Positions 6,397 to 11,996 of a stretch of 11,996 nt of DNA are shown one piece after another. Below the pieces are notes generated by a model, which was not told where the DNA came from, did no database searches, and saw nothing but the letters and a program-made list of their open reading frames with translations. Within the stretch, counting starts at the first letter, position 1. The number at the start of each line of letters is the position of its first letter. The stretch comes from Candidatus Apopatocola equi. GTDB lineage: Bacteria > Bacillota > Clostridia > Oscillospirales > Oscillospiraceae. Position numbers and translations under genes: made by a program. The DNA lies in contig JAGHSH010000280.1 of NCBI GenBank assembly GCA_018065965.1, forward strand, positions 1-11,996, read 5' to 3'.

Positions 6397-7191
6397 TTAA
6401 CTCAGCAGGAGCTTATCGTCCGCTTCCTCCCGGCCGCTGGCCTCGGAGAAGAGGGCAAGCAGATCGGCCACGGTGAGCTTCTTCTTGTTCTCCCCCGCAA
6501 TGTCCAGCACCACACGGCCGGCATCCATCATGATCAGGCGGTTGCCGTGGGCAATGGCGTCCTTCATATTGTGGGTGATCATCAGGGTAGTGAGGCCGTT
6601 CTCCTCCACGATGCGGTCGGAGAGCTCCAGCACCTTGGCGGCAGTCTTGGGGTCCAGCGCCGCGGTGTGCTCGTCGAGCAGAAGGAGCTTGGGCTGCTTG
6701 AGCGCCGCCATCAGCAGCGTCAGTGCCTGACGCTGTCCGCCGGAGAGCAGGCCGACCTTGGCGGTCAGGCGATCCTCCAGTCCCAGATCCAGCGTTTTGA
6801 GCAGTTCACGGTAGTCGGCGCGCTCGGTTTTCGTGATGCCCCATTTGAGTCCGCGCTTCTGACCGCGGCGGGCTGCCAGTGCAAGATTCTCATCGATCTG
6901 CATGGTGGGCGCCGTGCCCATCATGGGATCCTGAAACACCCGGCCGAGGAAGGCGGCACGTTTGTATTCGGGCAGACGGGTCACGTCCTGTCCGTCGATG
7001 AGGATACTGCCGCTGTCGATCTGCACATTGCCGGCGATAGCGCCGAGCATGGTAGACTTACCCGCGCCGTTGCCGCCGATGACCGTGACAAAATCACCGG
7101 GCTCCAGCTTCAGGGACAGGGAGTTCAGAGCCGTCTTGGCATTGACCGTGCCGGGATAAAAGGTCTTGGAGATATTCTTCAGTTCAAGCAT
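6397..7191 (-). CDS. ABC importer ATP-binding subunit (TrpZ-like, Trp/Tyr-type transporter)
   Basis: This 264-aa ATPase has all the ABC motifs: Walker A GGNGAGKST (39-47), Q-loop FQDP (86-89), signature LSGGQ (149-153), Walker B LLLLDE (169-174) followed by HTAALD, and the H-loop ITHN (205-208). It energises the permease encoded just upstream. The start at 7191 (MLELKNIS) has AAAGGAG 7 nt upstream and overlaps the permease stop by 8 nt; the longer reading to 7254 lies inside the permease gene. Together with the permease and lipoprotein it matches the group annotated as putative tryptophan/tyrosine transporters (COG1101 type). Substrate is inferred from the family and from the Tyr-codon leader. 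Confidence 0.93.
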   Translation of the reverse strand: MLELKNISKTFYPGTVNAKTALNSLSLKLEPGDFVTVIGGNGAGKSTMLGAIAGNVQIDSGSILIDGQDVTRLPEYKRAAFLGRVFQDPMMGTAPTMQIDENLALAARRGQKRGLKWGITKTERADYRELLKTLDLGLEDRLTAKVGLLSGGQRQALTLLMAALKQPKLLLLDEHTAALDPKTAAKVLELSDRIVEENGLTTLMITHNMKDAIAHGNRLIMMDAGRVVLDIAGENKKKLTVADLLALFSEASGREEADDKLLLS

Positions 7192-8098
7192 TGCTCTTCT
7201 CCTTTCTGCGGGCATTGGACTTCCAGTAAGGCACCGCCAGGAACACCGCCACAATGCAGGCCGACACGAGCTTGAGATCGTTGGTGTTGAGACCCAGCTG
7301 CAGCACCACCTGCAGGACGAAGTAATAGACCACTGCGCCGAGAATGACCGAGCCGAGCTTGAGAGCGAAGTTGATTACGTGCTTGCCGAAGAGCACCTCA
7401 CCGATGATCACGGCCGCCAGACCGATGACGATGGCGCCCTTGCCCATACCCACGTCGGCAGCGCCCTGGAACTGGGCCAGCAGACCGCCGGAGAAGGCCA
7501 CAAGGCCGTTGGAGATCATCAGACCCAGCACGATATTGGCGTCGGTGTTGATGCCCTGCGCTCTGGCCATGGCAGCATTGGCACCGGTGGCGCGGATGCC
7601 GGAGCCCTTTTCCGTGCCGAAGAACCAGTAGAGAATCATAACGACGGCCGCGCAGAGGAAGATCAGCAGAGGCAGCGGATTGCGCAGGCTCAGCTCACGC
7701 ACATAGCGCTGGGAGACCAGCAGAGGGTACTTGTCCACGCTGATGGCCTGATTGGCCTTGTTGCCCAGAACGCGCAGGTTGATGGAATAGAGAGAAAGCT
7801 GCGTGAGGATGCCGGAGAGAATGGCAGGGATGCCGCAGCGGGTGTGCAGCAGGCCCGTGACCAGTCCGGCCAGCATACCGGAGATAAAGGCAACGACCAT
7901 GGCCAGCCACGGATTCACGCCGCCGCGGATGAGCATGACTGCCACAGCGCCGCCCAGAGCAATGGAGCCGTCCACGGTCAGGTCGGAGACCTCAAGGACC
8001 CGGAAGGTCAGAAAAACGCCGACAGCCATCAGACCCCATATAAAGCCCTGCGCCGCAGCGCCGGGCAAAGAATTCAGCAATGAAGAAAAAAAGTTCAC
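7184..8098 (-). CDS. ABC importer permease (TrpY-like, Trp/Tyr-type transporter)
   Basis: A very hydrophobic 304-aa protein with about eight to nine predicted membrane segments. The opening residues, GFIWGLMAVGVFLTFRVLEVSDLTVDGS when split around residue 28, are characteristic of the COG4120 permeases that accompany PF04392-type binding proteins; LSGGLLAQFQGAADVGMGKG near residue 210 is also typical. I prefer the GTG start at 8098 (MNFFSSLLNSLPG), which has AGGAG upstream and matches the family's N-terminus. The ATG at 8137 would add 13 hydrophilic residues and has no SD. It forms the membrane channel of the importer; its stop overlaps the ATPase start. Confidence 0.92.
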   Translation of the reverse strand: MNFFSSLLNSLPGAAAQGFIWGLMAVGVFLTFRVLEVSDLTVDGSIALGGAVAVMLIRGGVNPWLAMVVAFISGMLAGLVTGLLHTRCGIPAILSGILTQLSLYSINLRVLGNKANQAISVDKYPLLVSQRYVRELSLRNPLPLLIFLCAAVVMILYWFFGTEKGSGIRATGANAAMARAQGINTDANIVLGLMISNGLVAFSGGLLAQFQGAADVGMGKGAIVIGLAAVIIGEVLFGKHVINFALKLGSVILGAVVYYFVLQVVLQLGLNTNDLKLVSACIVAVFLAVPYWKSNARRKEKSNA

Positions 8099-8205
8099 GA
8101 TGATCCCATCTCCTGTTCCTGCAAAATGCGCCCGCATCGGCGGGGCAGAGCACCCCGCCGATGCAGAGAAGAATTATGATGCGTTCCGGAAACGTGCCGG
8201 TGTGC

Positions 8206-9173
8206 TCAGTCCAGAGCGGTGTAGCCGTCCACGGGGGTGATGCCGTACTCCGTGCAGAGAGCAGCGTTGAACATGGGAGTGGCAGTGGTGTACTCCACGG
8301 GCATGGCGGAAATGTCAGCTTCGCCCCGGAGGATCCTGGCGGCCATCTTGCCGGTGGTCACGCCCAGATCGTAGTAGCTGATGGACAGGGTGGCAATGCC
8401 GCAGCCGGCGCAGAGGCCAGCCTCGCCGCAGATAGCGGGAACCTTGGCGGGAACCAGAACGTTGGCAATGGCCTCGGCGTTGGAGGCAGCGGTGTTATCG
8501 GTGGGAATGTAGACCACATCGCAGGAAGCAGCGGCCTTCTGAGTCACGGAGGAAACATCATTGCTGTCGGTGAAGGCGAATTCCTCGGTCTCGATGCCCA
8601 TCTCCTTCAGAGCGGCAGCGACCTCGTCCACCTGGTAGCGGGAGTTGGCTTCAGCGGAGCAGAAGAGCAGGCCGACCTTGGTGCACTCGGGGAACCACTC
8701 GGGATTATGGCTGCCTGCGCCTGCAGGTCGGCCAGATCGGAGGTGCCGGAAACGTTGCCGCCGACGGTGCCGTTGAAGTCGGCAATGTCAAGAGCCACGC
8801 CGTAAGCGGTGATGGAGGTGCCCAGAACGGGGATCTCGGCGGTAGCGGAGGCAGCGGCGGTCAGGGCGGGGGTGGCGTTGGCCATGATCAGATCGACCTT
8901 GTCGGACACAAAGCCGTTGACGATGGTGCCGCAGTTGGCGGGCTCCCCGGAGGCGTTCTGCACATCGATGACGACCTTGTCGCCCAGCTCTTCCTTCAGA
9001 GCGTCCACAAAGCCCTGGGTAGCGGCGTCCAGCGCCTCATGCTGCACCAGCTGGCAGACGCCGACCTTGAAGGTCTCCCCCGCGGGGGCTTCGGTCTTGG
9101 TTCCGCCGCAGGCGGTCAGAGAGAGAGTCATTGCGGCGCCAAGAAGCAGAGATACGAGTTTCTTCTTGTTCAT
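8206..9173 (-). pseudogene. Substrate-binding lipoprotein of the Trp/Tyr-type ABC importer, interrupted by a one-base frameshift
   Basis: The gene encodes a PF04392/TrpX-like binding lipoprotein. It starts at 9173 with a basic, hydrophobic signal and the lipobox LTAC (Cys22), preceded by AAGGAAGG. The reading frame is typical through GTSDLADLQAQAAIIP (to residue 158). It then runs out of frame and stops at 8607. The rest of the family sequence continues in another frame from about 8703 to 8206 (PEWFPECTKVGLLFCSAEAN, then RYQVDEV and so on). Adding one C to the CCC at 8701-8703 (GGG on plus) restores one 322-aa protein of normal length. As written the product lacks its second lobe and should not bind substrate. 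A sequencing error in a short homopolymer is an equally good explanation. It is the first gene of the operon. Confidence 0.85.
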
Positions 9174-9218
9174 GGTTGTTCCTTCCTTTTCGTTTATACT
9201 TTTTTATGATTACGCAGC

Positions 9219-9248
9219 AAAAAAGCCCTGTTCCCGGCGGAACAGAGC
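9219..9248 (-). terminator. Attenuator terminator upstream of the importer genes
   Basis: On the minus strand GCTCTGTTCC (9239-9248), a 4-nt loop and GGAACAGGGC (9225-9234) form a 10-bp stem with one G-U pair. Six T residues follow directly (plus-strand A-run 9219-9224). It sits after the leader ORF and about 45 nt before the lipoprotein ATG, so it must be read through to express the importer. Its left arm is complementary to leader codons 27-30. Confidence 0.92.
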
Positions 9249-9336
9249 TGATTTCACATCCGGCGGCCCCAGACGGCCCCTCAAGCCCCTATTCCGCTGC
9301 AGCAGAAATAGCCCGCATAATAATAGCGGGAATAGG
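9237..9336 (-). promoter_or_regulatory. Transcription attenuator: protector and antiterminator pairings
   Basis: Three exclusive pairings are readable on the minus-strand RNA. The protector pairs CCTATTCC (9329-9336, codons 14-16, including Tyr15) with GGAATAGG (9288-9295, codons 28-30), 8 bp and perfect. The antiterminator pairs GCGGAATAGGG (9287-9297) with CTCTGTTCCGC (9237-9247), 11 bp including two G-U pairs. The third is the terminator at 9219-9248. A ribosome stalled at Tyr codons 15-20 would cover the protector strand, freeing codons 27-30 to pair with the terminator's left arm. A ribosome reaching the stop would cover those codons and let the terminator form. Base pairing is seen; the mechanism is inferred from trp/his/phe-type attenuators. 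Confidence 0.8.
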
Positions 9337-9376
9337 CGATAAAAAGACCGAACAGACTGTTGAACACTTTCTTCAT
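9281..9376 (-). CDS. Tyrosine-rich leader peptide of the importer operon (attenuator)
   Basis: A 31-codon ORF, ATG at 9376 and TGA at 9281-9283, preceded by AAAGGAG (9387-9393) with 10-nt spacing. It begins MKKVFNSLFGLFIA and continues YSRYYYAGYFCCSGIGA. Five of the residues from 15 to 23 are Tyr (15, 18, 19, 20, 23), all TAT; four Phe occur at 5, 9, 12 and 24. A Tyr run of this density in a short ORF placed between a promoter and an intrinsic terminator ahead of an amino-acid transporter is the hallmark of a leader peptide whose translation senses charged tRNA-Tyr. The peptide itself probably has no function after translation. The CCC GC / GC GGG repeat around the three central Tyr codons may also form a small hairpin. 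Confidence 0.85.
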   Translation of the reverse strand: MKKVFNSLFGLFIAYSRYYYAGYFCCSGIGA

Positions 9377-9426
9377 TTCTTCAGGTCTCCTTTCCGCCTC
9401 TGTGGGCTGTTCCTTAGTACGCCGTG

Positions 9427-9455
9427 AGTATAGCGCTTTAAATGCAAAAAGTCAA
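9427..9455 (-). promoter_or_regulatory. Sigma-A type promoter of the leader and importer operon
   Basis: On the minus strand TTGACT (9450-9455), exactly 17 nt and TATACT (9427-9432) form a near-consensus promoter. Transcription would start near 9420, giving about 44 nt before the leader ATG. The promoter lies downstream of the rplS terminator, so the importer is an independent unit. Confidence 0.88.
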
Positions 9456-9528
9456 CCGTCAAATCAGACAAATCATGCTCGCTTTTTTACACTTTTTCGC
9501 ATAAAATCAGCAAAGTGTCCGAAACGTG

Positions 9529-9563
9529 AAAAAGCCCGGCCGAGAGACCCGGTCGGGCTTTTT
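9529..9563 (-). terminator. Terminator of rplS (potentially bidirectional)
   Basis: AAAAAGCCCGGCCG (9529-9542), a 7-nt loop and CGGTCGGGCTTTTT (9550-9563) form a 14-bp stem that starts and ends in A5/T5, so it can terminate in both directions. It begins 14 nt after the rplS stop. On the minus strand there is one A-C mismatch in the stem; on the plus strand that pair is G-U. Confidence 0.9.
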
Positions 9564-9576
9564 CGTGAGAGGATCG

Positions 9577-9921
9577 TTACTTGATGAGTTCCTTGACCTT
9601 GGCCTTCTTGCCCACGCGGCCGCGCAGGTAGTACAGCTTGGCACGGCGAACCTTACCGTGACGGATGGTCTCCACACCGACGATAGAGGGAGAGTGGACG
9701 GGGAACACCTTCTCGCAGCCGACGCCGTTGGAAATGCGGCGAACGGTGATGCTTTCGTTGATGCCGCCGTGCTTGCGGGCGATGATGGTGCCTTCGAACA
9801 CCTGGTTGCGCTCGCGGGTGCCTTCCTTGACGCGCAGGGTAACACGCACGGTGTCGCCCACGTTCATCTCGGGCAGCTCCTTCTTCATGTACTGCTCGGT
9901 GAGGGTTTTGATGAGATCCAT
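9577..9921 (-). CDS. rplS: Ribosomal protein bL19
   Basis: A basic 114-aa protein matching L19: the N-terminal helix MDLIKTLTEQYMKKELPE, the GDTVRV strand, VFEGTIIARKHGGINESITVRRISNGVGCEKVFPVHSP in sections around residues 42-79, and the final KLYYLRGRVGKKAKVKE. It lies at the 30S-50S interface of the large subunit. The ATG at 9921 has AAGGAAGG with 6-nt spacing. In many Firmicutes rplS follows rpsP - rimM - trmD; here it is alone, with its own promoter, leader and terminator, next to a divergent oxidoreductase gene. Confidence 0.97.
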   Translation of the reverse strand: MDLIKTLTEQYMKKELPEMNVGDTVRVTLRVKEGTRERNQVFEGTIIARKHGGINESITVRRISNGVGCEKVFPVHSPSIVGVETIRHGKVRRAKLYYLRGRVGKKAKVKELIK

Positions 9922-9999
9922 AACATACCTTCCTTTTACTTGAGACGTTCATTCCCGTTTTTCATCCGGCAGAGGACCGCCTTGATAGCCTTTTCGGCT
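9922..9999 (-). promoter_or_regulatory. Structured 5' leader of rplS, candidate L19 autoregulatory leader
   Basis: Between the predicted transcription start (about 9998) and the rplS ATG lie about 77 nt containing two compact hairpins on the minus strand: AGCC-GAAAA-GGCT (9987-9999) and GGCGG-TCCT-CTGCC (9968-9981, one G-U). Ribosomal-protein leaders upstream of rplS are known in Firmicutes (the Rfam L19 leader). I cannot confirm from memory that this one matches that consensus. Confidence 0.4.
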
Positions 10000-10004
10000 C
10001 TGGT

Positions 10005-10033
10005 ATTTTAGCACAGACGTGTCCGGAATGCAA
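10005..10033 (-). promoter_or_regulatory. Extended -10 promoter for rplS
   Basis: On the minus strand TGCTAAAAT, a TGn-extended -10 (TAAAAT at 10005-10010), lies 17 nt from TTGCAT (10028-10033). The good -10 and the TG extension compensate for a weak -35. It explains independent transcription of rplS. Confidence 0.7.
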
Positions 10034-10184
10034 GGAGTTTTTTCATTTTTCTCTCCCCGCTCCCCTGAATGCCGCAAAATGTCGCATCTGCGCAGTCCGA
10101 TACCGCCGTCCATCGGTGACGCCGACTTCCTGCCTCCCGATCGTATTCTCCGCATTCTATTGAGTCTGCCGTCCGCATTTCGCT

Positions 10185-10208
10185 ACACATTGTACAAAAG
10201 TAATGTGT
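10185..10208. promoter_or_regulatory. Operator-like inverted repeat 1 upstream of the oxidoreductase
   Basis: ACACATT (10185-10191) and AATGTGT (10202-10208) form a 7-bp inverted repeat with a 10-nt spacer. Nested within it is the 8-bp palindrome TTGTACAA (10190-10197). The region lies in the AT-richer divergent intergenic space and is centred about 110 nt upstream of the predicted start site. It is probably a transcription-factor site; the regulator is unknown. Confidence 0.45.
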
Positions 10209-10234
10209 GAAACTGCATACCGCACAAATAAACT

Positions 10235-10249
10235 GCACAAATATTGTGC
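10235..10249. promoter_or_regulatory. Operator-like inverted repeat 2 upstream of the oxidoreductase
   Basis: GCACAA-ATA-TTGTGC is a perfect 6+6 palindrome. A further half site, GCACAA, lies at 10222-10227, 13 nt away. The centre, at 10242, is about 63 bp upstream of the predicted transcription start, a common distance for activator binding. The rest of the 9922-10352 gap shows only the rplS leader, the two promoters and repeat 1; I see no gene in 10034-10184. Confidence 0.55.
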
Positions 10250-10269
10250 GAATTGAGCCCGATTCTTCC

Positions 10270-10298
10270 TTGCTTTGCCGCTTTATGTGTGTTATAAT
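10270..10298 (+). promoter_or_regulatory. Extended -10 promoter of the FAD oxidoreductase
   Basis: TTGCTT (10270-10275), 17 nt and TATAAT (10293-10298), with a TGT just before the -10 (10290-10292) forming a TGn extension. Transcription would start near 10305, about 48 nt before the preferred ATG. Confidence 0.8.
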
Positions 10299-10352
10299 TT
10301 GCTGAGCAGATTCATACCATTTGCATAAATATAATACATGGAGGTAAACTCA

Positions 10353-11870
10353 ATGGCTAAGACCTATCTGGAGCCCCAGAACGTAGTGCCCGTTTATGAC
10401 GAGTGCGACGTCCTCGTAGTGGGCGGCGGCGCGGCCGGTCATTCCGCTGCAATTGCAGCGGCCCGTGCAGGCTGCAAGAACGTGATCCTCATGGAGCGCT
10501 ATGGCTACTGCGGCGGCGACGTTACCGGCGGCTATGTGCTTCTCATCCCCAGCTGCTCCTTCCATGAAAAGGTGTATGTCCGCGGTCTGCAGCAGGAGTG
10601 GTTTGACCGCCTGTCCAAGATTCCCGGCGCCTGCTACGGCCCTCCCGACAGTGATATCGGCTCCCACGACCCTGAGCTGCTGAAGAAGTGGGGAGCCTGC
10701 GGCGGCACCACCCGCATCGAACCCGCCCGCGTGGAGCGCGGCTGGATGCTGGATCCCACCCAGACCAAGATCGAGATGGACATCATGCTCGACGAGCTGA
10801 AGGATCGCATCCGCGTGATGTACCACTCCTGGGGCTGCAAGCCCATCATGGAAGGCAACACCTGTAAGGGCGTTATCTTCGAGTCCAAGGAAGGCCGCAA
10901 GGCCGTTCTGGCCAAGGTCGTCATCGACGCCACCGGCGATGCTGACCTCTGCCGTCTCTCCGGCGCTCCCACCTCCAACGCCATCGACGACGAGTGCCGC
11001 TGCGGCTCCACCGCTCTGGTTTACCGCATCGGCGGCTACAGCGCCACCAAGTACAGCCAGTGGCGTGCCACCCACGGCGAGGAAGCCCGCGCCATGGGTC
11101 AGAAGATCCGAGATATCCACGGCTTTATGAGCGGACTGATGAGCGGCGCTACCGACACCGTCGGCTGGGTCAACAACTGGCAGCCCAAGCGCGACTGCTC
11201 CAAGATCGCCGACCAGACCGCCACGGAGATGGGCACCCGTCTCAAGCTCCGCCAGGTTCTCGACTGCTACCGGACCATGTGTCCCGAGGTCTTTGAGGAC
11301 GCCTTCATCTATGATATCGCTCCTCAGCTGGGCACCCGCGGCTCCCACCGCATCGTGGGCGAGGTCGTCATCGGCTCCAACGACTGGGCCTTCCCCAAGG
11401 AGTATGACGACACCATCGCCTGGCACTGCACCGTTGATACTCTCAACGACAATGCCCCCATTGAGATCCCCTACCGCGCCATTCTGCCCCAGAAGGTGGA
11501 CAATCTGCTGGCTCCCGGCCGTCACATCTCCGCTGACGCCGTGGCCATCGACAACGTGAACCTGATCCCCCAGTGCGTGGGCACCGGTCAGGCCACCGGC
11601 GTTGCCGCCGCCGTTGCCGTGGCTGAGGGCAGCACCGCTCACACCGTCAACGTGAAGAAGGTGCAGGACATCCTCGCCGGTGAGCAGGATGTTCCCCTGC
11701 CCCGCAACGAGCACACCGACAAGAGCTACACCGAGTGCCTCGTGGAGCATGAGTACGGTCTCTACACCGAGGCCGCCAAAAAGGCCCGCGAGACCCAGGA
11801 TGCTGCCGGTACTTACCGTCACTGGTCTCTCACCGGCGGTGCAGGCAACACCGACCGCGCCAAGGGCTGA
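10353..11870 (+). CDS. FAD-dependent oxidoreductase (FAD_oxidored-type flavoprotein), substrate unknown
   Basis: A 505-aa soluble protein with an N-terminal FAD-binding Rossmann motif, DVLVVGGGAAGHSAAIAAAR (GGGAAG at about residues 24-29), followed by the acidic LMERYGYCGGDVTGGYV strand and loop. VVIDATGDADLCRLSGAP near residue 195 and the C-terminal LLAPGRHISADAVA with PQCVGTGQATGVAAAVAV are the other FAD-contacting elements of the PF12831 group. Members act on varied, mostly unknown substrates, so I do not name one. The start is chosen at 10353: GGAGG (10340-10344) lies 8 nt upstream. The ATG at 10338 overlaps that SD and would be untranslated. It stands alone behind a strong promoter with palindromes, suggesting regulated, possibly substrate-induced, expression. 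Confidence 0.9.
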   Translation: MAKTYLEPQNVVPVYDECDVLVVGGGAAGHSAAIAAARAGCKNVILMERYGYCGGDVTGGYVLLIPSCSFHEKVYVRGLQQEWFDRLSKIPGACYGPPDSDIGSHDPELLKKWGACGGTTRIEPARVERGWMLDPTQTKIEMDIMLDELKDRIRVMYHSWGCKPIMEGNTCKGVIFESKEGRKAVLAKVVIDATGDADLCRLSGAPTSNAIDDECRCGSTALVYRIGGYSATKYSQWRATHGEEARAMGQKIRDIHGFMSGLMSGATDTVGWVNNWQPKRDCSKIADQTATEMGTRLKLRQVLDCYRTMCPEVFEDAFIYDIAPQLGTRGSHRIVGEVVIGSNDWAFPKEYDDTIAWHCTVDTLNDNAPIEIPYRAILPQKVDNLLAPGRHISADAVAIDNVNLIPQCVGTGQATGVAAAVAVAEGSTAHTVNVKKVQDILAGEQDVPLPRNEHTDKSYTECLVEHEYGLYTEAAKKARETQDAAGTYRHWSLTGGAGNTDRAKG

Positions 11871-11894
11871 GAGAGCTTACGTTCATTTCCCTAC

Positions 11895-11924
11895 GGGCTG
11901 TATCATTCTTTGATACAGCCCTTT
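11895..11924 (+). terminator. Terminator hairpin after the oxidoreductase
   Basis: GGGCTGTATCA (11895-11905), TTCTT and TGATACAGCCC (11911-11921) form a perfect 11-bp stem followed by only TTT then GCGG. The stem is strong but the U-tract is short, so termination may be partial and allow read-through to the gene starting at 11950. Confidence 0.7.
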
Positions 11925-11949
11925 GCGGTAATTTGAAAGGATACGATCC

Positions 11950-11996
11950 ATGCGATTTCTTCCCGATGCAGCCATCCGAAACCATGTGTTCCTGGG
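11950..11996 (+). CDS. Start of a further plus-strand gene, cut by the window edge
   Basis: An ATG at 11950 follows AAAGG (11936-11940) with 9-nt spacing and opens a frame reading MRFLPDAAIRNHVFL to the window end with no stop. Fifteen codons are too few to name a family. It may be co-transcribed with the oxidoreductase if the hairpin between them is leaky. Confidence 0.6.
   Translation, partial: MRFLPDAAIRNHVFL

Noticed and set aside
7166..8083. 305-aa plus-strand open frame opposite the permease
   Set aside because: Asp/His/Gln-rich composition typical of the antisense of a membrane protein; no start signal.
8206..8631. Separate 141-aa gene for the C-terminal part of the binding protein
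   Set aside because: The frame continues upstream without an SD-supported start, and its sequence joins the upstream frame as one PF04392-type protein, so it is the second half of a frameshifted gene.
9219..9420. T-box riboswitch controlling the importer
   Set aside because: Expected for this transporter type, but I see no T-box sequence (UGGNACC-like) or specifier-loop layout. The leader ORF and pairings explain the region better.
10008..10060. 12-codon minus-strand ORF (MKKLLAFRTRLC) just upstream of rplS
   Set aside because: It has a G-rich SD-like stretch, but its stop codon is the first three bases of the rplS -10 box and no promoter precedes it, so it is probably chance.
10350..11822. 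490-aa minus-strand open frame opposite the oxidoreductase
   Set aside because: Low-complexity Gly/Ala/Val/His composition and exact antisense overlap with a flavoprotein carrying clear FAD motifs; a shadow frame.
1..11996. CRISPR arrays, tRNA or rRNA genes, insertion sequences, prophage or defence genes
   Set aside because: I looked for regular repeats, tRNA cloverleaf signatures, transposase motifs and terminal inverted repeats on both strands and saw none.

Overview
This looks like a GC-rich Clostridia-type Firmicute chromosome, plausibly a gut Oscillospiraceae relative. The inference rests on the rplS - lepB - ylqF/rbgA - rnhB - yraN gene order, strong Shine-Dalgarno (SD) sequences, a DUF1540 mini-protein and sigma-A type promoters in GC-rich DNA. 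It was made by eye, with no database search. Almost all genes are on the minus strand. Only a DUF1540 gene, a flavin oxidoreductase and a gene start at the right edge are on the plus strand.

Layout from left to right: (1) 1-1524, trigger factor (tig) with its own promoter, followed by the first two codons of a downstream minus-strand gene (by usual gene order, clpP). (2) 1573-3485, a tightly packed minus-strand operon transcribed as a PAP2-type membrane phosphatase (TTG start), a calcineurin-like metallophosphoesterase, and a small tail-anchored protein with a HEPN-like RxxxxH motif. (3) 3592-3762, a plus-strand, eight-cysteine DUF1540 protein. (4) 3819-6256, the minus-strand housekeeping operon lepB - rbgA (ylqF) - rnhB - yraN, with start/stop overlaps or a 1-nt gap between genes. 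(5) 6339-9455, a self-contained minus-strand cassette for a Trp/Tyr-type ABC importer: substrate-binding lipoprotein (frameshifted here), permease and ATPase. It has its own promoter, leader and terminator and sits between rplS and lepB, which are often neighbours. (6) rplS with its own promoter, a short structured leader and a terminator. (7) On the plus strand, an FAD-dependent oxidoreductase with a strong extended -10 promoter preceded by inverted repeats, followed by a hairpin and the start of another plus-strand gene.

The most interesting element lies between the importer promoter and its first gene. An unannotated 31-codon ORF (9281-9376, minus) with a perfect-looking SD encodes a leader peptide with the segment YSRYYYAGYF; all five Tyr codons are TAT. 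It is followed by a 10-bp GC-rich terminator with a U6 tract, upstream of the lipoprotein gene. Three mutually exclusive RNA pairings can be read directly. A protector pairs codons 14-16 with codons 28-30. An antiterminator pairs codons 27-30 with the left arm of the terminator. The third is the terminator itself. This is the classical architecture of ribosome-mediated transcription attenuation, here apparently sensing charged tRNA-Tyr, and no T-box signature is visible. The importer it would control carries an apparent one-base deletion in its binding-protein gene, so the system may be decaying, or the deletion may be a sequence error.
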